This document shows positions 55,732-63,982 of a stretch of DNA of 64,000 nucleotides, one piece after another. The position numbers were made by a program, and so were the translations under genes. The stretch's first letter is position 1, and each line of letters opens with the position of its first letter. The notes below the pieces were generated by a model that was not told the origin of the DNA, did no database searches, and saw nothing but the letters and a program-made list of their open reading frames with translations. Location of the stretch: the NCBI RefSeq assembly GCF_014637175.1, contig NZ_BMEV01000006.1, positions 16,984 through 80,983 on the forward strand, read 5' to 3'. This stretch comes from Compostibacillus humi. GTDB taxonomy: Bacteria > Bacillota > Bacilli > Bacillales > Amphibacillaceae.

Positions 55732-56916
55732 TTAACGATTCACTTCGACTACAGTGGCAATGCCCATTCCCCCGCCGATACAAAGGGTGGCAAGGCCATA
55801 TCGGGCATCGCGGCGTTTTAATTCGTGCAAGAGCGTCACTAAAATTCGTGCACCGCTTGCCCCAATCGGGTGTCCTAAGGCGATGGCACCGCCGTTTACA
55901 TTTAGTTTCTCCTGCGGAATATTTAATTCCTTACCTACTGCCAGCGATTGGGCTGCAAAGGCTTCGTTCGCTTCCACCAAATCGATTTCATCAAGGGAAA
56001 TACCCGCTTTTGCCAACGCTTTTTTCGTTGCCGGCACCGGACCGATTCCCATAATTTTCGGATCGACTCCAGCTGTTCCATTGCCGCGAATCGTAGCCAT
56101 CGGCTTGATTCCCAGCTCTTCTGCCTTTTCCCGGCTCATTAATACGAGGGCTGCTGCACCGTCATTAATTCCGGAAGCATTTCCGGCAGTCACCGTGCCG
56201 TCTTTTTTAAAGGCAGGGCGCAATTTAGCCAGTTTCTCAGCCGTCACACCTGCCCGCGGAAACTCATCGGCTGCAAAAACAACCGGATCTCCTTTTCGCT
56301 GCGGAATTTCCAGCGGAACGATTTCCTCTTGAAACTTGCCTTCCTGCATTGCTGCTTCCGTTTTTTGCTGACTCCAGGCGGCAAATTCATCTTGCTCTTC
56401 TCTCGTTAACTGATATTGCTCTGCAATGTTTTCCGCTGTAATTCCCATATGATAGTCATTAATGGCACATTGCAGTCCGTCCTGAATCATGCTGTCGATT
56501 AATTTCCCATCGCCCATCCGATATCCTGTACGGGCTTTCGGAAGAAGATATGGAGCTAGGCTCATATTTTCCATCCCGCCGGCAACGACAATATCCGCTT
56601 CTTCCGTTTGAATTGCCTGTACCGCCAAATGAACTGCCTTTAAACCGGAACCGCATAATTTATTAATCGTTGTTGACGGAATTTCTTCAGGAATTCCTGC
56701 CTGTAAAGCCGCTTGCCGGGCAGGACCTTGCCCGAGGCCAGCCTGCAGCACATTGCCCATAATTACTTCATCGACGAGATGATTTTCCACCTTCGCCCGC
56801 TTCAATGCTTCGCGAATAACGTGGGCACCGAGTTCCGTTGCCGGGGTATTGCTTAACGTCCCCATAAAACTGCCGATAGCCGTTCGAACCGCACTGACGA
56901 TCACTACTTCCCGCAT
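55732..56916 (-). CDS. Acetyl-CoA acetyltransferase (thiolase)
   Basis: A 394-residue type II thiolase condensing two acetyl-CoA to acetoacetyl-CoA, or the reverse. The nucleophilic C88 (NKLCGSG), H349 ([10 protein letters not shown]) and C379 (LCIGGGMG) are intact, as is [15 protein letters not shown]. It could serve ketone or polyhydroxybutyrate metabolism or fatty-acid breakdown; no such genes are adjacent. It is monocistronic and convergent with sspH. Confidence 0.92.
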   Translation of the reverse strand: MREVVIVSAVRTAIGSFMGTLSNTPATELGAHVIREALKRAKVENHLVDEVIMGNVLQAGLGQGPARQAALQAGIPEEIPSTTINKLCGSGLKAVHLAVQAIQTEEADIVVAGGMENMSLAPYLLPKARTGYRMGDGKLIDSMIQDGLQCAINDYHMGITAENIAEQYQLTREEQDEFAAWSQQKTEAAMQEGKFQEEIVPLEIPQRKGDPVVFAADEFPRAGVTAEKLAKLRPAFKKDGTVTAGNASGINDGAAALVLMSREKAEELGIKPMATIRGNGTAGVDPKIMGIGPVPATKKALAKAGISLDEIDLVEANEAFAAQSLAVGKELNIPQEKLNVNGGAIALGHPIGASGARILVTLLHELKRRDARYGLATLCIGGGMGIATVVEVNR

Positions 56917-57027
56917 ACATTCCCCTCCGTTTTTTAAAATATCGATTTATCTCTGTCCACTCTTGTTCAGTCGTTAACATCTTTAGTATAACATGGTTCC
57001 GCTGATTTTTTATCCTAAAAAAGAATT

Positions 57028-57060
57028 GGAAAAAGCTGTCCGGAAAAATCCGAACAGCTC
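57028..57060 (-). terminator. Terminator of the FMN reductase gene
   Basis: The stem AGCTGTcCGGA / TCCGaACAGCT (small loop) is followed on the minus strand by TTTTTCC. Confidence 0.85.
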
Positions 57061-57064
57061 ATCT

Positions 57065-57628
57065 TTAAGCACGTACTGTTTTTAATGCCCGGCTCCAGGC
57101 AATGACCTGGTCAAGCATTTGGTTGGCATTTGCTTCGTGATAATCAGCCGGTTTAAATACGCTCATATTCTCAAAATCGGACATTAACGAAAAGGTAACT
57201 GCCGTCCGGACGTCAGCCACTTGCAGTTCCCCTAAAATAAGACGAAGGTTTTCGTGGGCCCGGGTTCCCCCTAAACTGCCATAACCGACGAAACCTGCTG
57301 CTTTATTGTTAAGTTCCGGATTTAAGTAGTCTAAGGCATTTTTTAATGCACCGCCGACAGCGTGATTGTATTCCGGAGTAACGAAAATATATCCGTCAAA
57401 GGAGGCCATTTTTTCCAACCAGCCCTTTATTGCCTTTTCCGATTCCTCTTGAATTGCTTCTGGTACCTTTGCTCCAAGCAACGGCAGCGGATAGTCGGCT
57501 AAGTCTACTAATTCGTATTCCACGTCCGCATCTTGTCTCCCAACAGCAAAATCATACATCCAGTTGGCTACGGCTTCCGCATTTCTCCCCTCACGAACAC
57601 TTCCTATAATAATCCCGATTTTTACCAT
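57065..57628 (-). CDS. NADPH-dependent FMN reductase
   Basis: A 187-residue flavodoxin-fold reductase of the azoreductase/YhdA type. The N-terminal IIIGSVREGRNAEAVA is the FMN-phosphate loop, and FVTPEYNHAVGGALKNALDY (20 residues) is the hallmark second flavin motif. It likely reduces quinones, azo dyes or chromate with NADPH. AGGAGG precedes the ATG at 57628 by 7 nt. It is monocistronic. Confidence 0.87.
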   Translation of the reverse strand: MVKIGIIIGSVREGRNAEAVANWMYDFAVGRQDADVEYELVDLADYPLPLLGAKVPEAIQEESEKAIKGWLEKMASFDGYIFVTPEYNHAVGGALKNALDYLNPELNNKAAGFVGYGSLGGTRAHENLRLILGELQVADVRTAVTFSLMSDFENMSVFKPADYHEANANQMLDQVIAWSRALKTVRA

Positions 57629-57849
57629 ATTGTTCTTCCTCCTAAAAAACATAATGTATATCCTCCTAATTTGTCTTGAATTCAAAATAAATCACAAGAA
57701 AAAATATATCATGGATAATAAGTTATTGCAAGTAATTTAATTCATTTTTGATACTTAATAATAAAAAGTAACTATAGAAAATTTATATATACATGTTTTA
57801 ATTATTCCGATAATATAGAAAGTATAGAGATTATACAGGGAGGTGTATT

Positions 57850-58542
57850 ATGAATAACATAAAAGAAACCGTAATTGAAGTAATCAAATCTATTCTGCCT
57901 ATCACCATCGTTATTACCATTCTTCAGTTTACGTTGATTCAGCTGCCGGCAGAAACCTTTTTTCAATTTCTTATCGGCGCTCTCTTCGTCGGAATTGGAC
58001 TCATCCTTTTCTTATTAGGTGTAAATATTGGCCTTCTTCCCGTTGGGGAAATGATTGGTGCTGCTTTGCCGAATACAAAGAAGCTTTCGGTTATTGCTCT
58101 TTTTGCCTTTATATTAGGGTTAGTCGTCACCGTTGCCGAACCTGACGTTCGCGTCCTCTCCATTCAAGTAGATCAAGTGTCCAACGGCGTCATTCCGAAA
58201 AGCATGCTTATCCTCTTTGTCGGTATCGGTGTTGGAATTTGTGTTGCTTTAGCTATGCTGCGGATTATTTTTAATATAAACATTGTCTATTTATTGGCCG
58301 TCGGCTACGCCATCATTTTCCTGCTTGCTGCCTTTACACCCCCTACCTATGTGCCGATTGCCTTTGATTCTGGCGGCGTCACTACCGGGCCTTTAACCGT
58401 TCCGTTTATCATGGCGTTAGGAGTGGGGATTGCCAGCATATTGAAAGGGAAATCTGCCTCTTCTGACGGATTTGGGCTTGTAGCCCTTGCTTCCATGGGA
58501 CCGATATTTTCCGTACTGCTGCTGGGGGTGATTTATGGATGA
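57850..58542 (+). CDS. DUF1538 membrane protein, first subunit
   Basis: A 230-residue protein with six or seven membrane helices of the DUF1538 family. Markers are LLGVNIGLLPVGEMIG, VTVAEPDVRVLSIQVD and YVPIAFDSGGVTTGPLTVPF (20 residues), where the SGG/TGP segment resembles a substrate-binding re-entrant loop. GGGAGGTG precedes the ATG. It overlaps the next DUF1538 gene by four bases. The function is unknown; linkage to a PII-like protein suggests a regulated transporter. Confidence 0.82.
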   Translation: MNNIKETVIEVIKSILPITIVITILQFTLIQLPAETFFQFLIGALFVGIGLILFLLGVNIGLLPVGEMIGAALPNTKKLSVIALFAFILGLVVTVAEPDVRVLSIQVDQVSNGVIPKSMLILFVGIGVGICVALAMLRIIFNINIVYLLAVGYAIIFLLAAFTPPTYVPIAFDSGGVTTGPLTVPFIMALGVGIASILKGKSASSDGFGLVALASMGPIFSVLLLGVIYG

Positions 58543-59303
58543 ATTTGCATATATTCGCAGGTTTTACAGAAATAATGCTGGAAGTGTTTTCGGCATTATT
58601 TCCTTTACTCGTTTTATTTATCATTTTTCAGTTATTTTTCCTTAAATTATCGAAAAGGAAACTGCTCGACATTTTTATCGGTTTTTTCCTCACTTTTTTA
58701 GGTTTATCCTTATTCCTCCAGGGAGTACATATCGGTTTTTTGCCTATTGGCGAACAGATGGGAATTGAACTTAGCTCGATGAATTTATGGCTGCTTATAG
58801 TTATCGGCTTTATTCTCGGTTTTTTTGCCATTTATGCGGAACCAGCAGTAAGTGTGCTTCTTCATCAAGTCGATGAAGCTTCCGGCGGGCATATTCCGCA
58901 AAAAGTTCTGCTCTATACGATTTCCTTAGGGGTTGGACTTGCAATTTCTCTGTCTATGGTTCGAATTTTATTAGGTTTATCATTATGGTTTTTTCTTTTG
59001 CCCGGCTACATTATCGCCCTATTCATGGTCAAATTCACTTCGAAAACTTTTACTTCCATCGCCTTTGACTCCGGCGGCGTGGCAACAGGACCAATGACAG
59101 CAACATTTTTGCTCGCTTTATTTGTCGAAATAGCTTCCGGCAATGAAGGCAGTGATCCGCTTTTGGACGGATTCGGCATGGTCGCCCTTGTAGCTTTAGC
59201 ACCGATATTATCTGTACTATCATTAGGAATTTTGTTTGCGAGAAAGGAGCAGAAGCAGGATGTTAATGAAATCCAAGTACAAGCTGATCGTGACCATCGT
59301 TAA
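58539..59303 (+). CDS. DUF1538 membrane protein, second subunit
   Basis: A 254-residue paralogue of the upstream protein. It has the same landmarks in order: LQGVHIGFLPIGEQMG, AIYAEPAVSVLLHQVDEAS and SIAFDSGGVATGPMTATF. The pair looks like two halves of one transporter, since longer DUF1538 proteins contain two repeats. GGGGGTG precedes the ATG, which overlaps the previous stop (ATGA). The C-terminal hydrophilic tail overlaps the next gene by 44 bp. Confidence 0.82.
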   Translation: MNLHIFAGFTEIMLEVFSALFPLLVLFIIFQLFFLKLSKRKLLDIFIGFFLTFLGLSLFLQGVHIGFLPIGEQMGIELSSMNLWLLIVIGFILGFFAIYAEPAVSVLLHQVDEASGGHIPQKVLLYTISLGVGLAISLSMVRILLGLSLWFFLLPGYIIALFMVKFTSKTFTSIAFDSGGVATGPMTATFLLALFVEIASGNEGSDPLLDGFGMVALVALAPILSVLSLGILFARKEQKQDVNEIQVQADRDHR

Positions 59304-59994
59304 CAAAGAAAAAGCGAAAAAAGTCATCCAGGCTTCGAAAAAGGCTGGCGCCCGGGGAGGTACAACTTTGCTCGGCACCGGTTTTCGCATCGATGACAAA
59401 ACCAGATTTCTAGGCATTCCTTTAGAACGGGAACGGGAGATTATTTTAACCCTTGTTGAGAATCATCTTCTCGACCAAGTAATGAAAACAATCGTTAAAT
59501 CCGTTCAATTAAACAAACCGAGACATGGAATCAGTTTTATCATTAATACAGAGTTGGTAACCGGCATCAACCAGCCATCCGTCAATCAGCAGGAAGGAAA
59601 ATTTGTGTCCGAAGGAGGAGACGATATGATGGATAATCAACAAATTCAATACGATTTAATCATGACGATCATCAATAAAGGAGATGCGGAAAAAGTAGTG
59701 GATGCATCCAAACGGGCTGGCGCGGAAGGCGGAACCATTCTCCACGGGAGAGGTACGGGCATTCATGAACAGGCAAAACTGTTTAACATTATTATTGAAC
59801 CGGAAAAAGAACTGGTTCTGACATTAATTAACCGGGAAAAAACCGCACAAGTATTGGCAGCGATTGAGGAAGAAGCAAAATTGAACCAGCCGGGCAAGGG
59901 AATTGCCTTTGTCCTCCAAGTAGAAAAAACGGTCGGCATTAATCATGTGTTAAATAAAATGGTGAATGAAAAATGGGAAAACAGGGATAACTGA
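59260..59994 (+). CDS. Tandem PII-like signalling protein
   Basis: A 244-residue cytoplasmic protein made of two PII-like domains (about residues 3-115 and 130-240). Each has a beta-alpha-beta start (KYKLIVTIVNKEKAKKVIQA, then YDLIMTIINKGDAEKVVDA) and a loop with GGTTLLGTG or GGTILHGRG in the place of the PII T-loop. Classical uridylylation tyrosine motifs are not obvious. AAAGGAG lies 10 nt upstream of the ATG, inside the DUF1538 gene. By analogy with GlnK/AmtB it may gate the DUF1538 pair in response to a nucleotide or 2-oxoglutarate (inference). Confidence 0.82.
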   Translation: MLMKSKYKLIVTIVNKEKAKKVIQASKKAGARGGTTLLGTGFRIDDKTRFLGIPLEREREIILTLVENHLLDQVMKTIVKSVQLNKPRHGISFIINTELVTGINQPSVNQQEGKFVSEGGDDMMDNQQIQYDLIMTIINKGDAEKVVDASKRAGAEGGTILHGRGTGIHEQAKLFNIIIEPEKELVLTLINREKTAQVLAAIEEEAKLNQPGKGIAFVLQVEKTVGINHVLNKMVNEKWENRDN

Positions 59995-60017
59995 AGTACT
60001 CTTCGTTATCCCTTTTC
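59984..60017. terminator. Bidirectional terminator, PII-like gene / OsmC gene
   Basis: The stem GGGATAAC.GAAG / CTTC.GTTATCCC overlaps both convergent stop regions, with T- or A-rich flanks. Confidence 0.75.
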
Positions 60018-60395
60018 ATTTATTTCATAAGTTTCCATAATACGAATACTGTCTTTCACCGATTGAACCATGGAGCAGTTTTTCTTTGTTAAAGCAAGCG
60101 CTTTTTCTACTTTCCTTTCTGGAATATTTGTTCCCGTAATGATAAATTTTAGTGCGATTTCTTCGACTCGGTTTGCCTCTTTCTCATTGCGTTTCACATC
60201 TGCCGTGATTTTCAGATCGGTAAAAGGAATCCGCATTTTCTCCAAAATCTTCCGCAACGTGAGGCCGCTGCAAACAGCAACGGAAGAGACCAATAATGCG
60301 TATGGTCGAAAACCAAAATTTTCGTTGCTTGATACATTTAATGTGCCAAAATCAAACTCCGACTGAAATCCATGTTCATTCATTGTAAATTCCAT
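60006..60395 (-). CDS. OsmC/Ohr family protein
   Basis: A 129-residue OsmC-fold protein. The two reactive cysteines occur in SVAVCSGLTLRKIL and ALTKKNCSMVQSV, the arrangement used by peroxidases for organic hydroperoxides. It is shorter than Ohr and closer to YhfA-type proteins. GGGAGATG lies upstream of the ATG. It is monocistronic, convergent with the PII-like gene. Confidence 0.83.
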   Translation of the reverse strand: MEFTMNEHGFQSEFDFGTLNVSSNENFGFRPYALLVSSVAVCSGLTLRKILEKMRIPFTDLKITADVKRNEKEANRVEEIALKFIITGTNIPERKVEKALALTKKNCSMVQSVKDSIRIMETYEINEKG

Positions 60396-60527
60396 TACAT
60401 CTCATCTCCCTTTTCCTTACTTGGTATATTTCCATCATATCCAAAAGTATATTTCTGCGAAAACTATACGCTCGTTTATTCCGACTTTTCCCCCTTACGT
60501 ACTATACAGTAGAAAGGGGGGAAAATG

Positions 60528-60716
60528 ATGTCTGGAAGAAGAGACGATTTTGATGTCGTACTAAATGTGGATCGACTGCTTATTCGTGCCGATGAAATTG
60601 TCGTGGAAAACCAACGCCGAAAACGCCGTGATTTCAGCAATGTCGCTGGAGATTTTGATCGTAATTTCGATGATGTGGCTGGTGCATTTGGAAGAAAATT
60701 TTTCGACAATGATTAA
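60528..60716 (+). CDS. Small charged hypothetical protein, 62 aa
   Basis: A short gene with a strong AAAGGGGGG ribosome-binding site 6 nt before the ATG at 60528 and a strong terminator 28 bp after the stop. The product is acidic at its ends with a basic centre (VVENQRRKRRDF), and its C-terminal half shows two similar units (DFSNVAGDFDRNF and DDVAGAFGRKFF). No membrane segment is seen. The family is not recognised. Confidence 0.65.
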   Translation: MSGRRDDFDVVLNVDRLLIRADEIVVENQRRKRRDFSNVAGDFDRNFDDVAGAFGRKFFDND

Positions 60717-60743
60717 CATTCCATTCCTTAAACATACTAACAT

Positions 60744-60786
60744 TAGTAGTACAGACCTAGGCCAAGGTTTGTGCTACTATTTTTTT
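60744..60786 (+). terminator. Terminator of the 62-residue protein gene
   Basis: The 14-bp stem AGTAGTACAGACCT / AGGTTTGTGCTACT (two G-U pairs) is followed by seven T. It lies just left of the IS110 leader. Confidence 0.88.
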
Positions 60787-60977
60787 ATAGTAGAAGTGAA
60801 GGAAGGTCGAACAGCCCCTGGGACCAAATAGAGTCCGTATTAAAAACAGACCAACTTCACATCCTTATTTGAATCAGTTTAGTATGTTGGGTCCGAAGAG
60901 ACCGTGTATAAGAAAATGGAATCGATAAGGCAATGTGAAGAACTTCTATGTTTGGCTAAAAAGGAGAGGCAGAAAAT
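60787..60977 (+). ncRNA. Candidate IS110 bridge RNA region
   Basis: The noncoding leader of the transposase gene is about 190 bp. It contains potential hairpins such as GGGAC...GTCC (near 60820-60835) and GGTC...GACC (near 60892-60904), and a longer pairing AGTGAAG...CTTCAC. In IS110 elements of the IS621 subgroup, the left end encodes a structured bridge RNA that pairs with target and donor DNA. The assignment follows from position and visible folding potential only; the ends of the RNA were not determined. Confidence 0.4.
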
Positions 60978-62198
60978 ATGAAACACGTAGTGGCATTTGA
61001 TGTCAGTATGGGGAAAAGTACAATGGTCATTTACGACCGTTATCGTCAATGCGAATATGAGGGTGAAATAACCCATAACCGTTACTCTTTCGAGAAATTA
61101 AACGAAACCCTTATATCTTTAACACAAAAAGATGGACAGGCACCTGATATTGTCTTTGAAGCAACAGGCGTATATTCAAAACCACTAGAACGATTCTTAG
61201 GTGATCAAGGTTATATGTATTATCGAGTTAACCCACTCGAAGCGAATATTCAAATGGCTTCAATGAGGAGACAAAAAACAGATAAAAGCGACGCTCATGA
61301 ACTTGCGAAAACTCACTTTAGAGCTGAACGTGAACAAACTTATCAAGAAGAGGAATATTATAAACAAATGCGTGCAATGACGAGATATTATGATGAAATA
61401 AGTAGTGAAATGACGCATTTATATAGTCGTTTACATGCGATTCTACAATTGAGTTTTCCTGAGTTAGAAAAGCTATTCAGTAAACGTTCTGCTTTATTTT
61501 TGAATGTCGTTCAATTATACTCTCATCCGGATCATGTGTTAGTTTGTTCAAAAACAGTGATTCGTAATCGTTTAAAAGCCAACACAAGAAAAAACTTATC
61601 ATTGGCACGTGCTGAAGAAAAAGGGATCGCTTTAATCGAAGCAGCAAAAGAAGCGTATCCAGCAATTTCAAAAGATGATATTCGCTGTGAACAAGTGCGG
61701 GATTATGCCAAACGGATTGCAGACTTGAAGGAGAAAAGAGATCAACTTGTCCAAAAGATGGTTAAATTATCGAAAGATAAACAAGAGTATCAGATTTTAA
61801 TTTCATTTCCAGGAATCGGAGAAACGACTGCAGTTCGTTTAATTGGAGAACTAGGAGATATTCGACGATTCAAAAACCATAAACAACTGAATGCTTACGT
61901 CGGTATTGATATTATGAGATATCAATCTGGGAATACCTTTTATAAAGACAAGATTAATAAAAGAGGAAATAACAAACTTAGAAAGATTCTATTTTACATG
62001 ATCCAGACCATGATCCAACTACGGAAAAATACACAAAATCATATTGTAGATTATTATGATAAATTAAAAACGCAACCCCAGAGGAAACCTCATAAAGTTG
62101 CGTCCATAGCATGCGTGAATAAGTTCTTGAAATCGGCCTATCACCTTATCACACATAATCTGAAATACGATTACGAAAAGGCAACAATGCATCAGTAA
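60978..62198 (+). CDS. IS110-family transposase
   Basis: A 406-residue DEDD transposase/recombinase. The N-terminal RuvC-like domain carries D8 (AFDVS), E61 (FEATG), D102 and D105 (TDKSDAHELAKT). A coiled middle segment leads to the C-terminal Transposase_20 domain (FPGIGETTAVRLIGELGDI, then YVGIDIMRYQSGN) with the likely nucleophile S317. All key residues and the full length are present, so it may be active. AAAAGGAGAGG precedes the ATG. Its codon use is more AT-rich than that of its neighbours. Confidence 0.93.
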   Translation: MKHVVAFDVSMGKSTMVIYDRYRQCEYEGEITHNRYSFEKLNETLISLTQKDGQAPDIVFEATGVYSKPLERFLGDQGYMYYRVNPLEANIQMASMRRQKTDKSDAHELAKTHFRAEREQTYQEEEYYKQMRAMTRYYDEISSEMTHLYSRLHAILQLSFPELEKLFSKRSALFLNVVQLYSHPDHVLVCSKTVIRNRLKANTRKNLSLARAEEKGIALIEAAKEAYPAISKDDIRCEQVRDYAKRIADLKEKRDQLVQKMVKLSKDKQEYQILISFPGIGETTAVRLIGELGDIRRFKNHKQLNAYVGIDIMRYQSGNTFYKDKINKRGNNKLRKILFYMIQTMIQLRKNTQNHIVDYYDKLKTQPQRKPHKVASIACVNKFLKSAYHLITHNLKYDYEKATMHQ

Positions 62199-62271
62199 TC
62201 GTAAGTAAGATTATATCACAAAGACCTGGCGAAAAAAATGGAAATCGTGAGGTCTATTTGTCATGCGAAAA

Positions 62272-62313
62272 TTTATTTTGGAAGGAAGGGGTACCCCTTC
62301 CTTCCAAAATAAA
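62272..62313. repeat. 42-bp perfect palindrome
   Basis: Two 21-bp arms with no loop (core GGAAGGAAGGGGTACCCC) lie between the transposase stop and the second MITE copy. It could be a terminator or a target feature of either mobile element. Confidence 0.85.
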
Positions 62314-62365
62314 ATCTATATTAACCAAATTATTTAATAAAAAACACTTGACTAGAGGTAAGAAA

Positions 62366-62497
62366 GGGGCTGTCTAAAAAGTCCATTTTAGTTGAAAATC
62401 CGCCAAAATTAAAACCCAAAGAATGTTGATTTTACAGCATTCTTTGGGTTTGCTTTTTTTAGATTTCGGGATTAAATACTACTTTTCGGACAGCCCC
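62366..62497. repeat. 132-bp MITE-like element, copy 2
   Basis: Identical over all 132 bp to 15962-16093, with the same terminal and internal inverted repeats. It lies 168 bp after the IS110 transposase gene and 102 bp before an sspH-type gene. No shared flanking sequence is seen, so the two copies are independent insertions. Confidence 0.88.
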
Positions 62498-62599
62498 TTA
62501 TTTCCATCGGCAATATGTACAAATTTTGCTAAATATTACATAGGCATAGTTTCGTCATTTGGACAAAATCTATAAACAAACATATAAGGGGGAAGGATA

Positions 62600-62824
62600 A
62601 TGGATGAACAACGGGCGCAGGAAATCGTAGAAGCGAATGCAATGATTCAAGTACATTATTACGGCATACCAGTCTATATCCAGGAAGTTCACGAAAAGGA
62701 AGGAATGGCAACGGTATTTCCCCTCGATAATATGGACCATGTACAGCTTGTCGATATAGAAGGCCTTACGGAAATACCGCTGATGCCGCTGGATGAAAGA
62801 ATGGAAGGAATACAGCCGACATAA
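62600..62824 (+). CDS. H-type small acid-soluble spore protein, copy 2
   Basis: A 74-residue SspH-family SASP. It shares MDEQRAQEI, the HYYGIPVYIQEVHE core and a VFPLDN-type strand with the family and with the 55510 gene, but has a C-terminal extension (IPLMPLDERMEGIQPT) beyond the usual end. AAGGGGG lies upstream of the ATG. It is followed by its own terminator. A forespore promoter could not be fixed; the MITE and IS110 insertions lie immediately upstream. Confidence 0.85.
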   Translation: MDEQRAQEIVEANAMIQVHYYGIPVYIQEVHEKEGMATVFPLDNMDHVQLVDIEGLTEIPLMPLDERMEGIQPT

Positions 62825-62856
62825 CGCAGAGAAGCCGCTCTGCGTTCCCTTTTTGA
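62823..62856 (+). terminator. Terminator of second SASP gene
   Basis: The stem ACGCAGAG / CTCTGCGT (6-nt loop) is followed by TCCCTTTTTG. Confidence 0.82.
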
Positions 62857-62870
62857 AGCCAGAGGAAACG

Positions 62871-63545
62871 TCAGTTAATTTTTTCCTTCTCCACTTTTTC
62901 TTCAAATAGCGGACGATTCCGGTGTAAAGCGGAAGGAGAAATGGCATCTTTTACATATTGAAAGTATTCGTCCATTTTGTCTGTGACATAACTTGTACGT
63001 TCAAAAATAATGGAGCGGATAAAATCCAGCTGCCGGACAATTTTTTGTGTAATTGCTTCTTGTTCTTCCAGCCGTTGGGACGTTTCTTTCGCCTGTAATT
63101 CCTGGTTTTCGATTTGCCCCGTTATATTTTCCAGCTGTTCTTCCATCTGACGGTATTGTTGCATCAGCTGATTCATCTGTTCCTGTACTTGCTGCTGGAA
63201 ATGTTTATCCTTTTCCCTCTCTTGCTTTAAATTATTTTGATTTTCTTCGATTTGTCCCATCTTCGCAAGTAATTTTTCCATTAACTTCTCTTGTTGCTTA
63301 TCTTCCTTTAATTGTTTCATCTGGACATTGATTTGATCCCATTTCTCCCTTTGCCGTTCTTCCTGGAATCGGGACTGTCGTTGCATCATTTCCATGGAAC
63401 GCTGCATTAAATCATTAATCTGCTGCTGCTGCTTCATCCATATCGATACATGACTCTCGTAAAACTCTGATTGCTGGTGTGCTTTTATGTGTCCCTTGTT
63501 TTGATACAACTTCCCTTTAAGCTGGTCTTTAAAATATATTCCCAT
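62871..63545 (-). CDS. Glutamine-rich coiled-coil protein
   Basis: A 224-residue soluble protein dominated by a long coiled coil (about residues 25-180) rich in Q, E, K and M, with runs such as MKQQQQINDLMQRSMEMM. A short N-terminal head (GIYFKDQLKGKLYQNKGH) and a C-terminal segment (SYVTDKMDEYFQYVKDAISP) flank it. No family is recognised; it could be structural or spore-associated. The ATG at 63545 has GGGAGTG about 6-9 nt upstream. It is convergent with the SASP gene. Confidence 0.72.
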   Translation of the reverse strand: MGIYFKDQLKGKLYQNKGHIKAHQQSEFYESHVSIWMKQQQQINDLMQRSMEMMQRQSRFQEERQREKWDQINVQMKQLKEDKQQEKLMEKLLAKMGQIEENQNNLKQEREKDKHFQQQVQEQMNQLMQQYRQMEEQLENITGQIENQELQAKETSQRLEEQEAITQKIVRQLDFIRSIIFERTSYVTDKMDEYFQYVKDAISPSALHRNRPLFEEKVEKEKIN

Positions 63546-63670
63546 ACTATGCACTCCCTAAATTAAACTATTTCATATTATGCAATTCCGCCGAAGTTTG
63601 TACATTGTCTTAAGCTCCGTCCTTCCTTCTAAAAATGGCTTAATTTTTGCATAATCTAGATTCTCGTTGG

Positions 63671-63964
63671 TTACTTACGACTCACAATCAATGCACCGAT
63701 ACCACAAATAAATAAATAGGTAATAATTATTATCCAAAGATAGGTAATCGATATAACATTTATACCAATGAACGTGATTATCCCCAGTGCTAACAAAAGT
63801 ATTCCTAAAAAAATATGTGATGAATAAAAATAAAACTTTATTAAGTTGTTTACTGTTCTTTCATCTGTGTCAGGTGTTTTATCTCTTTTTTTTAAGTTTA
63901 CCCAAAAATAAAGCTTGACTTTGAAACAAAAACAGGCATCCGAAAATTTGGTGCAAAAGAGCAC
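63671..63964 (-). pseudogene. Fragment of a DUF3784-like membrane protein
   Basis: The reading frame of 97 codons encodes two membrane helices at its C-terminal end (residues ~45-70 and 73-93), preceded by KKRDKTPDTDERTVNNLIK, resembling the second half of DUF3784 proteins. Its only ATG lies inside a long inverted repeat and has no ribosome-binding site, and no other start codon lies in the conserved part. It is therefore likely a 5'-truncated remnant rather than a functional gene. Confidence 0.45.
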
Positions 63965-63982
63965 TTTTGGATGCCTGTTTTT
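63928..63982. terminator. Long inverted repeat, probable bidirectional terminator
   Basis: The outer arms AAAAACAGGCATCC / GGATGCCTGTTTTT and inner arms GTGC / GCAC form a long hairpin with A- and T-runs at its ends. It may serve a gene beyond the right edge. Confidence 0.7.

Larger units (their letters stand above)
60787..62350 (+). mobile_element. IS110-family insertion sequence (ends approximate)
   Basis: An intact IS110 transposase with a noncoding leader on the left and about 150 bp of noncoding sequence on the right. IS110 elements lack terminal inverted repeats, so the borders cannot be read directly. The left limit is placed after the terminator of the preceding gene and the right limit before the MITE copy. 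The region is more AT-rich than the neighbouring genes. Confidence 0.65.

Noticed and set aside
62530..62590. Sigma-G promoter for the second SASP gene
   Set aside because: GGCATA and CTATAAA-like elements are present, but their spacing (21 bp) does not fit; not reported as a site.
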